Notes: generated by a model from the sequence alone, not told the origin. A DNA stretch of 6,373 nucleotides from an uncultured Eubacteriales bacterium (GCA_900546075.1 URBH01000081.1:1-6373); one strand, 5' to 3'. Shown: positions 1 to 6,037, counted from the first letter of the stretch. Numbers and translations: made by a program.

Positions 1-41
1 TGCCGTGAAACGGCAGAATAAAATGATGAAATCATTTTATT
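1..41. repeat. Two adjacent GAA-loop hairpins at AT-rich left end
   Basis: The first hairpin has arms TGCCGT (1-6) and ACGGCA (10-15) with loop GAA; it may continue beyond the window edge. The second has 11-bp perfect arms, AATAAAATGAT (17-27) and ATCATTTTATT (31-41), again with loop GAA. They are separated by one base. Neither is followed by a clear U-run on either strand, so I do not call them terminators. The sequence from 42 to about 72 is AT-rich and I see no gene in it. A plus-strand reading frame from 2 to 43 ends in TAA, but 13 residues are too few to call a gene end. The function is unknown. The perfect pairing is seen directly; any role is inference. Confidence 0.5.
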
Positions 42-70
42 AAGAAATAGTATTATAAGTTCTTCTATTA

Positions 71-109
71 TTAAAAGCGTGGGGTTGGCAATGTCTGCCA
101 ACCCCGCTT
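71..109 (-). terminator. Intrinsic terminator after the GNAT gene
   Basis: A perfect 10-bp stem, GGGGTTGGCA (81-90) with TGCCAACCCC (96-105), encloses a 5-nt loop. It can be lengthened by AAGC/GCTT pairing across a 2-nt bulge. Read on the minus strand, the stem is followed by a T-rich stretch (TTTTAATAATAG). It begins about 10 nt after the stop codon of the acetyltransferase gene, which fits the end of the asnA-GNAT transcript. On the plus strand the hairpin is followed by GCTTTGTGC, a poor U-tract. Confidence 0.82.
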
Positions 110-116
110 TGTGCAG

Positions 117-626
117 TTAACCGAGAATATGATATGTCCGCAGATTGAGGATTTTACCGGATTCGGTTGTGACCTTCTCACACCCACACTTCTCGTGACG
201 GAACTTCTCAACCAGATGAATGCTCGCCGCGTTCCGCACATCTACCTCATAAACGTAGTACTGGTACTTACCCGTTGCATTCAGGTAGTCAACCAAACCC
301 CTCAGAGCTTCGTAGCCATACCCTTTTCCTTGCGCTGAGCTTTTCAGCCATAGACCAAGCTCTGGCGTTTTTTCGGTAATGCCGAAGGCTTCCATGCTTC
401 CTAAAAATTCCCCGTCCTGGGTTAGAATGACCAGCTCCAGCATATTTCCGCGTTCCATATCCTTGACAAACATCGAAACGGTTTCATTTGCCGTATTCAT
501 ATCAGGAAAACTGTCTGGATACTGATACTTGACGATTTCGTCTGTGAACTCCGTGTAGTATGCTTCCAGAAAGGAATCGCGGAACGGCTGTATGAGCAGT
601 CTTTCCGTTTTCAGCGTAAACTCCAT
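117..626 (-). CDS. GNAT-family N-acetyltransferase (RimJ/RimL-like)
   Basis: This 169-residue protein is a predicted cytoplasmic acetyltransferase that moves an acetyl group from acetyl-CoA to an amine; its substrate is unknown. It begins with the TERLxxxPF pattern (residues 7-15) typical of the Acetyltransf_3 group, which includes ribosomal-protein acetyltransferases and many antibiotic or metabolite acetylases. The acetyl-CoA pyrophosphate loop is QGKGYG at residues 99-104. The late RNAAS motif (131-135) precedes the last helix. The usual GF after that helix is replaced here by RHE (143-145), a mild oddity. Length is normal for the family. The start is supported by AAGGAG seven nt upstream. 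It lies 30 nt after asnA on the same strand with no promoter visible between them, so it probably shares the asnA transcript. Its bases look AT-richer than asnA (45% and 38% GC in two sampled 60-base lines against 60% in one from asnA), which could mean a separate origin. Family is confident; substrate cannot be given. Confidence 0.88.
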   Translation of the reverse strand: MEFTLKTERLLIQPFRDSFLEAYYTEFTDEIVKYQYPDSFPDMNTANETVSMFVKDMERGNMLELVILTQDGEFLGSMEAFGITEKTPELGLWLKSSAQGKGYGYEALRGLVDYLNATGKYQYYVYEVDVRNAASIHLVEKFRHEKCGCEKVTTESGKILNLRTYHILG

Positions 627-656
627 AATTGTGCTCCTTGCGGGATTGCTTGAAGG

Positions 657-1667
657 TTACAGCAGCGGGATCCCGGCCTTTGCGCAGGCTTCCACGGTCT
701 CACCGTCCCACACGCTGGACTGTACTTCGCCGATGTGGGCGCAGCCCATCATCAGCATGGACAGACGGCTCTGGCCAATGCCGCCGCCGATGGTCAGGGG
801 CAGCTCGTCGTTCAGAAGCATTTTGTGGAAGGGCAGCGTCCGCCGGTCGTCGCAGTGGGCGAGGGCCAGCTGGCGGTCGAGGGATTCTGCGTCCACGCGG
901 ATACCCATGGAGGAAATCTCTAATGCCCGGTTCAGGGTCTCGTCCCAGAAGAAAATGTCACAGTTCAGATTCCAGTCGTCATAGTCGGGGGCGCGGCCGT
1001 CGTGGGGCTTGCCGGAGCGGAGAAGTCCGCCGATCTGCATGATACAGGCGGTTTTGTGCTCCCGGACAAAGGCGTTTTCCCGCTGGGAGCCGGTTTCCAG
1101 ATCGGGATACATGTCCTCCAGCTCCTGGGCGGTGATAAAGGTGACCTCCCGGCGCAATTCGGTGCGCAGCTGGGGGAAGCGGACGTGCAGCCGGTCGTTG
1201 GTGTCGCAGATGGCGCCTACAATGGCGCGGACGATGAGCTTCAGGAAGTCCAGGTTCCGGTTTTCCCGGGTAATGATTTTTTCCCAGTCCCACTGATCGA
1301 CGTAGATGGAATGGATGTTGTCCAGCGACTCGTCCCGGCGGATGGCGTTCATGTCGGTGTACAGGCCATTCCCTACGGTAAAATTGTAGCGCTTGAGGGC
1401 GAGACGCTTCCATTTTGCCAGAGAATGCACCACCTGGGCGTCCATGCCCACGGCGGGGATGTCAAAGGCCACAGGCCGCTCGTAGCCGTTCAGGTTATCG
1501 TTGAGGCCGGAGCTTTCGGTGACGAACAGGGGCGCGGAGACGCGCTTCAGATTCAGCGCCTTGGAAAATTCCTGCTGGAACGTCTCCTTGATGTAAGCAA
1601 TGGCGCGCTGGGTATCGTAGGCGTCCAGCACCGGCTTATAGTTTTCGGGAATGTATATCTTGTTCAT
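657..1667 (-). CDS. asnA: Aspartate--ammonia ligase (ammonia-dependent asparagine synthetase)
   Basis: This 336-residue cytoplasmic enzyme makes asparagine from aspartate, ammonia and ATP, releasing AMP and pyrophosphate. It has a class II aminoacyl-tRNA-synthetase-like fold and no glutaminase domain, unlike AsnB. Conserved blocks appear in the family order: VHSLAKWKR (80-88), HSIYVDQWDWE (119-129), RAPDYDDW (225-232), ISSMGIRVDA (251-260) and the glycine-rich TIGGGIGQSR (292-301). These match the E. coli AsnA blocks as I recall them (about 330 residues). I place the start at 1667 (MNKIYIPENY). AAAGGA lies nine nt upstream, and an in-frame ATG at 1694 would put the start inside the leader almost at the predicted transcription start. 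It has its own sigma-A promoter at 1704-1731. A GNAT acetyltransferase gene follows after 30 nt. No frameshift or missing block is seen. Confidence 0.96.
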   Translation of the reverse strand: MNKIYIPENYKPVLDAYDTQRAIAYIKETFQQEFSKALNLKRVSAPLFVTESSGLNDNLNGYERPVAFDIPAVGMDAQVVHSLAKWKRLALKRYNFTVGNGLYTDMNAIRRDESLDNIHSIYVDQWDWEKIITRENRNLDFLKLIVRAIVGAICDTNDRLHVRFPQLRTELRREVTFITAQELEDMYPDLETGSQRENAFVREHKTACIMQIGGLLRSGKPHDGRAPDYDDWNLNCDIFFWDETLNRALEISSMGIRVDAESLDRQLALAHCDDRRTLPFHKMLLNDELPLTIGGGIGQSRLSMLMMGCAHIGEVQSSVWDGETVEACAKAGIPLL

Positions 1668-1703
1668 AAAACGGCATCCTTTCACGGGAAACAATCTGTG
1701 TCC

Positions 1704-1731
1704 ATTGTATTCGTTTTTTTGGAAAAATCAA
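1704..1731 (-). promoter_or_regulatory. Sigma-A promoter for asnA
   Basis: On the minus strand, TTGATT (1731-1726) and TACAAT (1709-1704) are 16 nt apart, matching consensus at 4/6 and 5/6. The predicted start is near 1697, giving a leader of about 30 nt before the ATG at 1667. There is no room for a riboswitch or T-box. An ACAAT/ATTGT inverted pair (1691-1695, 1704-1708) overlaps the -10 box but is too short to call an operator. Confidence 0.72.
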
Positions 1732-1792
1732 GAGAAATTGTTGCTTTGCGCTGTCCCTGCCGCGAAAACGCCCCCGCCGAAGTATCGGCACT

Positions 1793-1915
1793 GCCCCTTG
1801 GCTCTCCCTCCGGGAGAGCTGTCACCGCAGGTGACTGAGAGGGCATTGCACCCTGACTTACCCTCTCCGTCTTTGCTTCGCTCAGCCACCTCTCCCAAAG
1901 GGAGAGGCAAGGGGC
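1793..1915. repeat. 123-bp intergenic palindromic element (MITE/REP-like)
   Basis: The ends form a 16-bp inverted repeat with one mismatch: GCCCCTTGGCTCTCCC (1793-1808) and GGGAGAGGCAAGGGGC (1900-1915). Each end also folds on itself: CTCTCCC/GGGAGAG around TCC (1802-1818) and CCTCTCCC/GGGAGAGG around AAA. Inside are GTCACC/GGTGAC around GCA (1821-1835) and GAGAGGG/CCCTCTC (1837-1843 with 1861-1867). The element sits between the terminator of the hydrolase operon and the asnA promoter and interrupts no gene. No target-site duplication is evident, and it contains no believable gene despite open frames on both strands. A GCCGA/TCGGC hairpin at 1776-1789 may belong to it. From memory, similar sequences recur between genes in Faecalibacterium-like Clostridia, but only one copy is present here, so the family assignment is inference. 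Confidence 0.72.
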
Positions 1916-1924
1916 GCTCATATT

Positions 1925-1961
1925 AAAAACAGACACAGCAGATTATCCCGCTGTGCCTGTT
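1925..1961 (-). terminator. Intrinsic terminator of the HAD-hydrolase operon
   Basis: On the minus strand, AACAGGCACAGC (1961-1950) pairs with GCTGTGTCTGTT (1939-1928), a 12-bp stem with one G-U pair. The loop is 10 nt, and a T-run follows (five T in a row counting the stem end). It lies about 40 nt after the alpha/beta hydrolase stop codon. The G-U pair forms only in minus-strand RNA, which supports that orientation. Confidence 0.85.
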
Positions 1962-1975
1962 AACGGTCTGGTGCG

Positions 1976-1995
1976 CCCCGCCCTTTCCGGCGGGG
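1976..1995. other. GC-only hairpin in the 3' untranslated region
   Basis: CCCCGCC (1976-1982) pairs perfectly with GGCGGGG (1989-1995) around a 6-nt loop, just after the hydrolase stop codon and before the terminator. It has no T-run. It could stabilise the 3' end of the transcript or simply reflect GC-rich sequence; I cannot tell which. Confidence 0.4.
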
Positions 1996-2002
1996 GCGGT
2001 GG

Positions 2003-2938
2003 TTATGCTTTCGGCGCAAGCACCTTTTCCATAAATTCCGTCACGATTTTCCGGTATCGGGGCGTGTCCACCAGATAGCTGAACCCATGGTCGGCGCCGG
2101 GGAAGGTGCAGCGCGTTATCAGGGTGGGATTTTCTGATACGATGTCGCTCATTTCGCAGGGGACGAAGCTGTCGCTTTCCCCATGGATGATCAGGATGGG
2201 AACCTTTGCCTGTTTCACTGCCCGGGCGGCGTCTGTTTCATCAACGTCGAAGCCGCCGTAGACCCGCCCGCCGATTTTTACAAACGGCCAGGATAACCGG
2301 TCGGGCATGTGCATATCCTTCGCGACCTTGCGGATGATGTCCTTGGGGGAGGAATAGGGACAGTCGGCGATGATCCCCTTCACATTCTCCGGTAAATCCA
2401 GACCGGCAGCCATCAGCACCGTCGCCGCGCCCATGGAAATGCCATAGAGAATGATTTCGGTATCCGCGCCGAACCGCTCCACGGCGTAGCGCACCCAGCT
2501 GTCTGCGTCCCACCGCTCCTGAATGCCGAAGGTGATGGTGCGGCCTTCGCTTCTTCCGTGGGCGCGTTCGTCGACGAGCAGAAGATTGTGCCCCATGGAA
2601 AAGCTCAGCTCGCTGCCTCCGGCGAAGTCCGTCAGGGCGCTGCTGCGGTAGCCGTGAAAACCGATGTCCAACGGCGCGCCGTCCTTAACGTGGTAATAGC
2701 GACCGAAGAGGGTCAGCCCGTCAAAGGATACGATGGATACTTCCTCGTAGGGGCGGTCGCTGAGCTGGCAGAACAGACGGTTGATCTCCTTGCGGTAGGG
2801 GTCATACTTGTGGCTGGCAAAGGTGGAGATTTTGTCCCGTCCCTTTTTGGGGGAGTAAAATGCGATGCGGTAGGTGTAGTACCCTCCCATCAGCAGAATG
2901 GCTGCGACGGCGCACAGAAGAAACAGAAAAAGCGTCAT
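2003..2938 (-). CDS. Alpha/beta hydrolase with N-terminal membrane anchor
   Basis: This 311-residue protein is a serine hydrolase of the alpha/beta fold, broadly like Bacillus YqkD and the BAAT/acyl-thioesterase-related families. Residues 2-19 are an unbroken hydrophobic stretch (FLFLLCAVAAILL core) followed by basic residues (R24, K31, K32, R34). This looks like an uncleaved anchor; the positive-inside rule favours a cytoplasmic catalytic domain, but topology is uncertain. Expected catalytic parts are present: the oxyanion HGYRSS (95-100), the GISMG elbow with Ser168, the acid in HGESDSF (Asp256) and the DHGF histidine (His284). DERAHGRSEG (123-132) is a common family block. The substrate cannot be told; an ester or acyl-thioester is plausible. 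The start sits one base after the stop of the upstream HAD phosphatase gene (TGA-T-ATG), so translation is probably coupled. A terminator follows. The fold and catalytic triad are confident. Confidence 0.9.
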   Translation of the reverse strand: MTLFLFLLCAVAAILLMGGYYTYRIAFYSPKKGRDKISTFASHKYDPYRKEINRLFCQLSDRPYEEVSIVSFDGLTLFGRYYHVKDGAPLDIGFHGYRSSALTDFAGGSELSFSMGHNLLLVDERAHGRSEGRTITFGIQERWDADSWVRYAVERFGADTEIILYGISMGAATVLMAAGLDLPENVKGIIADCPYSSPKDIIRKVAKDMHMPDRLSWPFVKIGGRVYGGFDVDETDAARAVKQAKVPILIIHGESDSFVPCEMSDIVSENPTLITRCTFPGADHGFSYLVDTPRYRKIVTEFMEKVLAPKA

Positions 2939-2939
2939 A

Positions 2940-3644
2940 TCATAGACCCCGGATGTAGTCCATCAGCTCCGGGAAGCTGCCGTATGGATACTGAGAAATG
3001 TCCCTGTTTTCCTTATTGATCAGGCAGTCGGTGAGAAGGAATACCTGCATACCAAGGGCTCGGGCGATCATGTCCTCGCCCACGTCGTTGCCTACCATGA
3101 GACATTCTCCGGCGTTCAGATTCAGTTTACCCAGAATTTCCCGGTAGTAGTCCGGATTGGGCTTGCAGAAGCTGGAATTGTCGTAGGTGGTAATGAACTC
3201 GAAATCCTCAGGTATCAGACCGGCCCATCGAATCCGGCTTTGGGTGGCCGTGGGCGGGAAAAGGGGATTGGTGGCAAGCACGGTGCGGTACCCCATGGCG
3301 TGGAGGGTGCGAATGGTTTCCGCCGCGGCGGGCTGAAAGCCGCAGCTGTGGCGGCATTCCTGAAATTCCGTTTCGTAGAATTCGTCGTAGAGGGGGACGT
3401 CTTCCAAAGCGTCCTGACCGAACATGGCGACGAAGGTTTCCCAGAAGACGGCCTCGTTGGTCTTCCTGCCACTGTTTGCGACCATGGCGCCGGTGCCGCG
3501 CCAGACCGCCTTGACAAGCTGCTGGGGGTCGTAGCCGTAGGGTACCATTTTGGCTGCCAGACGGCTCAGGTAATCCTTGACGAACACCTCCTGATCCATG
3601 GGAAGCAGTGTGCCGTCCAGATCAAAAAGAATTGTGGTGAGCAT
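2940..3644 (-). CDS. HAD-superfamily phosphatase (HAD-IA-like)
   Basis: This 234-residue, probably cytoplasmic, Mg2+-dependent phosphohydrolase has the four HAD motifs in order. Motif I is DLDGT with Asp8 as nucleophile and Asp10 as acid/base. Motif II is Thr124 in LATNP. Motif III is Lys161 in CKPNPDYY. Motif IV is GNDVGED with Asp187 and Asp191. A helical cap appears to lie between motifs I and II (roughly residues 15-100), as in phosphoglycolate-phosphatase-like enzymes. The substrate is not predictable from sequence. The start follows a GAGG-like site, and a near-perfect promoter (TTGAAA-17-TATAAT) lies 33 nt upstream. Its stop is separated by one base from the start of the alpha/beta hydrolase gene, suggesting the two are made together. 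No defects were seen. Confidence 0.92.
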   Translation of the reverse strand: MLTTILFDLDGTLLPMDQEVFVKDYLSRLAAKMVPYGYDPQQLVKAVWRGTGAMVANSGRKTNEAVFWETFVAMFGQDALEDVPLYDEFYETEFQECRHSCGFQPAAAETIRTLHAMGYRTVLATNPLFPPTATQSRIRWAGLIPEDFEFITTYDNSSFCKPNPDYYREILGKLNLNAGECLMVGNDVGEDMIARALGMQVFLLTDCLINKENRDISQYPYGSFPELMDYIRGL

Positions 3645-3676
3645 CGTATTAACCTCGCAATTCGTATTTTACCAGA

Positions 3677-3705
3677 ATTATACAGCAGCCGCCGTCCCAT
3701 TTCAA
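3677..3705 (-). promoter_or_regulatory. Sigma-A promoter for the HAD-hydrolase operon
   Basis: On the minus strand, TTGAAA (3705-3700) and TATAAT (3682-3677) are exactly 17 nt apart, matching consensus at 5/6 and 6/6. The start is predicted near 3670, with a leader of about 26 nt to the ATG at 3644. The -35 box lies in the loop of the hairpin that follows metA, and one hairpin arm fills most of the spacer, so this promoter and the upstream 3' end share the same DNA. Confidence 0.85.
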
Positions 3706-3722
3706 GTGTGGGACGGCGGCTG
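3686..3722 (-). terminator. Perfect 14-bp hairpin after metA (likely terminator)
   Basis: CAGCCGCCGTCCCA (3686-3699) pairs without mismatch with TGGGACGGCGGCTG (3709-3722) around a 9-nt loop. It starts 12 nt after the metA stop codon. On the minus strand it is followed by CTGTATAATTCTGG, which is not a good U-run, so termination may be weak or may need Rho or NusA help. The stem is long and GC-rich enough to protect the metA 3' end in any case. Confidence 0.65.
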
Positions 3723-3734
3723 TGTTGTAAACTT

Positions 3735-4670
3735 TTATTCGGAAGTGGACTCCACGCCCACGGCCATGATGTCGTAGGGCGTCGTCTGGTAGACGAAGTA
3801 GTTCAGCCAGTTGCTGAACAGCAGATGGGCGTGTCCCCGCCAGCGGACGACGGGGCGCTGGGTGTCATCGTCGTTGGGATAGTAGTTCGCCGGGACGTGG
3901 ATGGGTAGACCCTGCGCTTTGTCCCGGAGATATTCCTTTTCCAGCGTGTCCGCGTCGTACTCGGCGTGGCCGGTGACGAAAATCTGACGGCCTTCTTTGT
4001 TCATGGCGGCGTAGACCCCGGCGTCCGGGGAGGAAGCCAGAATTTTCAGGCCGGGAACGGCTTCAATGTCGGCACGCTCCACGGTGGTGTGCCGGGAGTG
4101 AGGAATCCAGAATTCATCGTCGAAGCCCCGGAGCAGAATGGCGCGCTTGTAGTCCGCGTGGTGGGGGTACACGCCGAACAGCTTTTCGGGAAGCGGCTTC
4201 TTCTGAATGCCATAGTGGTAGTAAAGTCCCGCCTGCGCGCCCCAGCAGATGTGGAAGGTGGAATGGACGTTGGTTTTGCTCCACTCCATGATCTGGCACA
4301 GCTCCGGCCAGTAGTCCACCTCCTCAAAGGGCATCTGCTCCACCGGCGCGCCGGTGATCACCATGCCGTCAAATTTCCGGTCTTTCAGCTCGTCGAAGGT
4401 TTTATAGAAGTTGAGCAGATGCTCCTGGGGGGTATTCTTGGAACGGTGGGTGGAGACCATCATCAGCTCCAGATGCACCTGCAACGGCGTGTTGCCCAGC
4501 AGACGGCTGAGTTGGGTCTCCGTGACGATCTTCGTGGGCATGAGATTCAGCAGCACGATCTCCAGAGGGCGGATGTGCTGGGTCTCTGCCCGGGTCTTTC
4601 GCATGACGAAAATGTTTTCCCGCTGCAGAATGCCCGCTGCCGGCAGGTCGTTGGGAATCTGAATGGGCAT
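3735..4670 (-). CDS. metA: Homoserine O-acetyltransferase of the MetA family
   Basis: This 311-residue cytoplasmic enzyme acylates homoserine, the first committed step of methionine synthesis. The length and full sequence pattern fit MetA (HTS family, glutamine-amidotransferase-like fold). The catalytic triad is visible: Cys142 in ICWGAQAG, His235 and Glu237 in GHAEYD. Position 111 is glutamate (GAPVE). In published work on Bacillus cereus MetA, Glu at this place favours acetyl-CoA and Gly favours succinyl-CoA, so the product is probably O-acetylhomoserine, although the family is often labelled a succinyltransferase. That agrees with the metY gene just upstream, which uses O-acetylhomoserine. 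The start follows AGGAGG by seven nt, and only 15 nt separate it from the metY stop codon, so the two form an operon. A strong hairpin follows the gene. Family is very sure; acyl specificity is inference from one residue plus context. Confidence 0.96.
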   Translation of the reverse strand: MPIQIPNDLPAAGILQRENIFVMRKTRAETQHIRPLEIVLLNLMPTKIVTETQLSRLLGNTPLQVHLELMMVSTHRSKNTPQEHLLNFYKTFDELKDRKFDGMVITGAPVEQMPFEEVDYWPELCQIMEWSKTNVHSTFHICWGAQAGLYYHYGIQKKPLPEKLFGVYPHHADYKRAILLRGFDDEFWIPHSRHTTVERADIEAVPGLKILASSPDAGVYAAMNKEGRQIFVTGHAEYDADTLEKEYLRDKAQGLPIHVPANYYPNDDDTQRPVVRWRGHAHLLFSNWLNYFVYQTTPYDIMAVGVESTSE

Positions 4671-4685
4671 ACGCTTTCCTCCTGA

Positions 4686-5972
4686 TTACACGTTCTCCAA
4701 TGCCTGGGCGATGTCCTCGATGAGATCCTGGGCGTTTTCCAGACCGCAGCTCAGACGGATAAGGTCGGCGCCGACACCGGCGGCGTCCAGCTCCCCGTCG
4801 GTCATCTGACGGTGGGTGGAGGAGGCGGGGTGCAGGCAGCAGGTGTGGGAATCGGCCACATGGGTCTCGATGGCACCTAGCTTCAGGTGCTTCATGAAGG
4901 TCTCGGCTGCTTTCCGGCCGCCGTAGAGACCGAAGGAAATGACGCCGCAGGTGCCGTTCGGCATGTACTTATGGGCAAGATCGTAATATTTGTCGCCCTT
5001 CAATCCGGCGAATTTCACCCACTTGACCTTTTCGTGACCCTGCAAAAATTCCGCCACGGCCTGGGCGTTGGCGCAGTGCTGCTTCATGCGGAAGGGCAGG
5101 CTTTCCAGACCCAGATTCAGCAAAAATGCGTTCTGGGGAGACTGGACGCAGCCAAAGTCCCGCATCAGCTGGGCGGTACACTTGGTGATGAACGCGCCCC
5201 CAAGGCCGAAACGCTGGGTGTAGGTGACGCCGTGGTAGCTGTCGTCGGGGGTACACAGGCCGGGGAATTTGTCCGGGTAGGCCGTCCAATCAAATTTGCC
5301 GCTGTCCACGATGGCGCCGCCCAGAGCGGAGGCGTGGCCGTCCATGTACTTGGTGGTGGAGTGGGTGACGATGTCCGCGCCCCACTGAAAGGGCCGGCAG
5401 TTGATGGGGGTGGCGAAGGTATTGTCCACAATGAGAGGAACGCCGTGGGCGTGGGCTGCCCTGGCGAACTTTGCAATGTCCAGCACCGTCAGGGCGGGGT
5501 TGGCAATGGTCTCGCCGAACACGGCCTTGGTGTTGGGGCGGAAGGCGGCGTTCAGCTCCTCCTCGGTGCAGTCTGGGTCGATAAAGGTGGTTTCCAGGCC
5601 CATTTTCTTCATGGTGACGGAGAACAGGTTGAAGCTGCCGCCGTAGATGGCGGAGCTGGCAACAATGTGGTCGCCGCAGCCGGCGATGTTGAACACCGCC
5701 ATAAAATTTGCCGCCTGTCCGGAGCCGGTGAGCATGGCGGCAGTGCCGCCCTCCAGAGCGCAGATTTTGGCGGCGACGGCGTCACAGGTGGGGTTTGCCA
5801 GACGGGAATAGAAATAGCCCTCAGCTTCCAGGTCAAAAAGCTTTCCCATATCCTCGGAGGTGTCATATTTGAACGTGGTACTTTGGACGATGGGGATCTG
5901 ACGAGGTTCGCCGTTTTTTGGCGTATAACCGGCCTGAATGCACAATGTTTCGGGACGCAGCTTGGAATCCAT
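4686..5972 (-). CDS. metY: O-acetylhomoserine sulfhydrylase (PLP enzyme)
   Basis: This 428-residue cytoplasmic enzyme of the Cys/Met-metabolism PLP family joins O-acetylhomoserine and sulfide to give homocysteine; many also handle O-acetylserine. The PLP-binding lysine is Lys208 in HSTTKYMDGH. DNTFATP (183-189) supplies the aspartate that contacts the pyridine nitrogen. YSR (55-57) is the phosphate-contact motif usually donated by the partner subunit, and Tyr110 in AIYGG stacks on the cofactor. GSGQAA (83-88) is the phosphate-binding loop. The length of about 430, longer than MetB/MetC (about 380-400), and the YHG/RFGLGG region (246-260) point to MetY. The start is fixed by GAGGTG seven nt upstream, and a near-consensus promoter lies about 30 nt upstream. 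The gene leads the metY-metA operon. Related MetB/MetC/MetZ functions are less likely given length and partner. Confidence 0.95.
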   Translation of the reverse strand: MDSKLRPETLCIQAGYTPKNGEPRQIPIVQSTTFKYDTSEDMGKLFDLEAEGYFYSRLANPTCDAVAAKICALEGGTAAMLTGSGQAANFMAVFNIAGCGDHIVASSAIYGGSFNLFSVTMKKMGLETTFIDPDCTEEELNAAFRPNTKAVFGETIANPALTVLDIAKFARAAHAHGVPLIVDNTFATPINCRPFQWGADIVTHSTTKYMDGHASALGGAIVDSGKFDWTAYPDKFPGLCTPDDSYHGVTYTQRFGLGGAFITKCTAQLMRDFGCVQSPQNAFLLNLGLESLPFRMKQHCANAQAVAEFLQGHEKVKWVKFAGLKGDKYYDLAHKYMPNGTCGVISFGLYGGRKAAETFMKHLKLGAIETHVADSHTCCLHPASSTHRQMTDGELDAAGVGADLIRLSCGLENAQDLIEDIAQALENV

Positions 5973-6004
5973 GAGAAATCACCTCATAATGTAATTTTTC
6001 GTCT

Positions 6005-6033
6005 ATTGTAATCGTTTGGAGGGCGTTTGTCAA
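6005..6033 (-). promoter_or_regulatory. Near-consensus sigma-A promoter for metY-metA
   Basis: On the minus strand, a perfect TTGACA (6033-6028) and TACAAT (6010-6005, 5/6) are 17 nt apart. The predicted start near 5998 gives a leader of about 25 nt before the metY ATG at 5972. This excludes a SAM riboswitch or T-box leader downstream of this promoter. Such a strong promoter on a biosynthetic operon suggests control by a repressor. Confidence 0.87.
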
Positions 6034-6037
6034 CGCC
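6022..6037. promoter_or_regulatory. Candidate operator: palindrome over the metY -35 box
   Basis: GGCGTT (6022-6027) and AACGCC (6032-6037) form a perfect 6-bp inverted repeat around 4 nt. It covers the whole -35 hexamer. A dimeric repressor bound here would block RNA polymerase. Only one copy is present, no regulator gene is seen in the window, and the match could be chance, so this is inference. Confidence 0.45.

Noticed and set aside
42..72. Promoter around TATAAT in the left AT-rich region (minus strand)
   Set aside because: No acceptable -35 box lies 16-18 nt upstream, and TATAAT-like words are common in such AT-rich sequence.
1668..1694. Nine-residue longer start for AsnA at 1694
   Set aside because: It would start almost at the predicted transcription start and read through the AAAGGA site that serves the ATG at 1667.
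1691..1708. ACAAT/ATTGT inverted pair at the asnA promoter as an operator
   Set aside because: Five-base arms with 8 nt between them are expected by chance in AT-rich DNA, and part of the pair is the -10 box itself.
1002..1838. A 278-codon plus-strand open frame opposite asnA and running into the repeat
   Set aside because: It is antisense to conserved AsnA motifs, its composition follows the GC-rich third positions of asnA, and it crosses a promoter and a repeat element.
1682..1936. Short minus-strand frames inside the intergenic repeat
   Set aside because: Their sequence is dictated by the nested inverted repeats, they lack convincing RBSs and they overlap the asnA promoter.
5973..6004. 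SAM riboswitch or T-box before metY
   Set aside because: The leader after the strong promoter is only about 25 nt, and the only nearby hairpin with a U-run lies upstream of the promoter.
4887..6011. A 374-codon plus-strand open frame opposite metY
   Set aside because: It is the shadow of metY. The protein is low-complexity, rich in Gly/Val/Ala, with no recognisable motif, while the opposite strand encodes a complete PLP enzyme with promoter and RBS.
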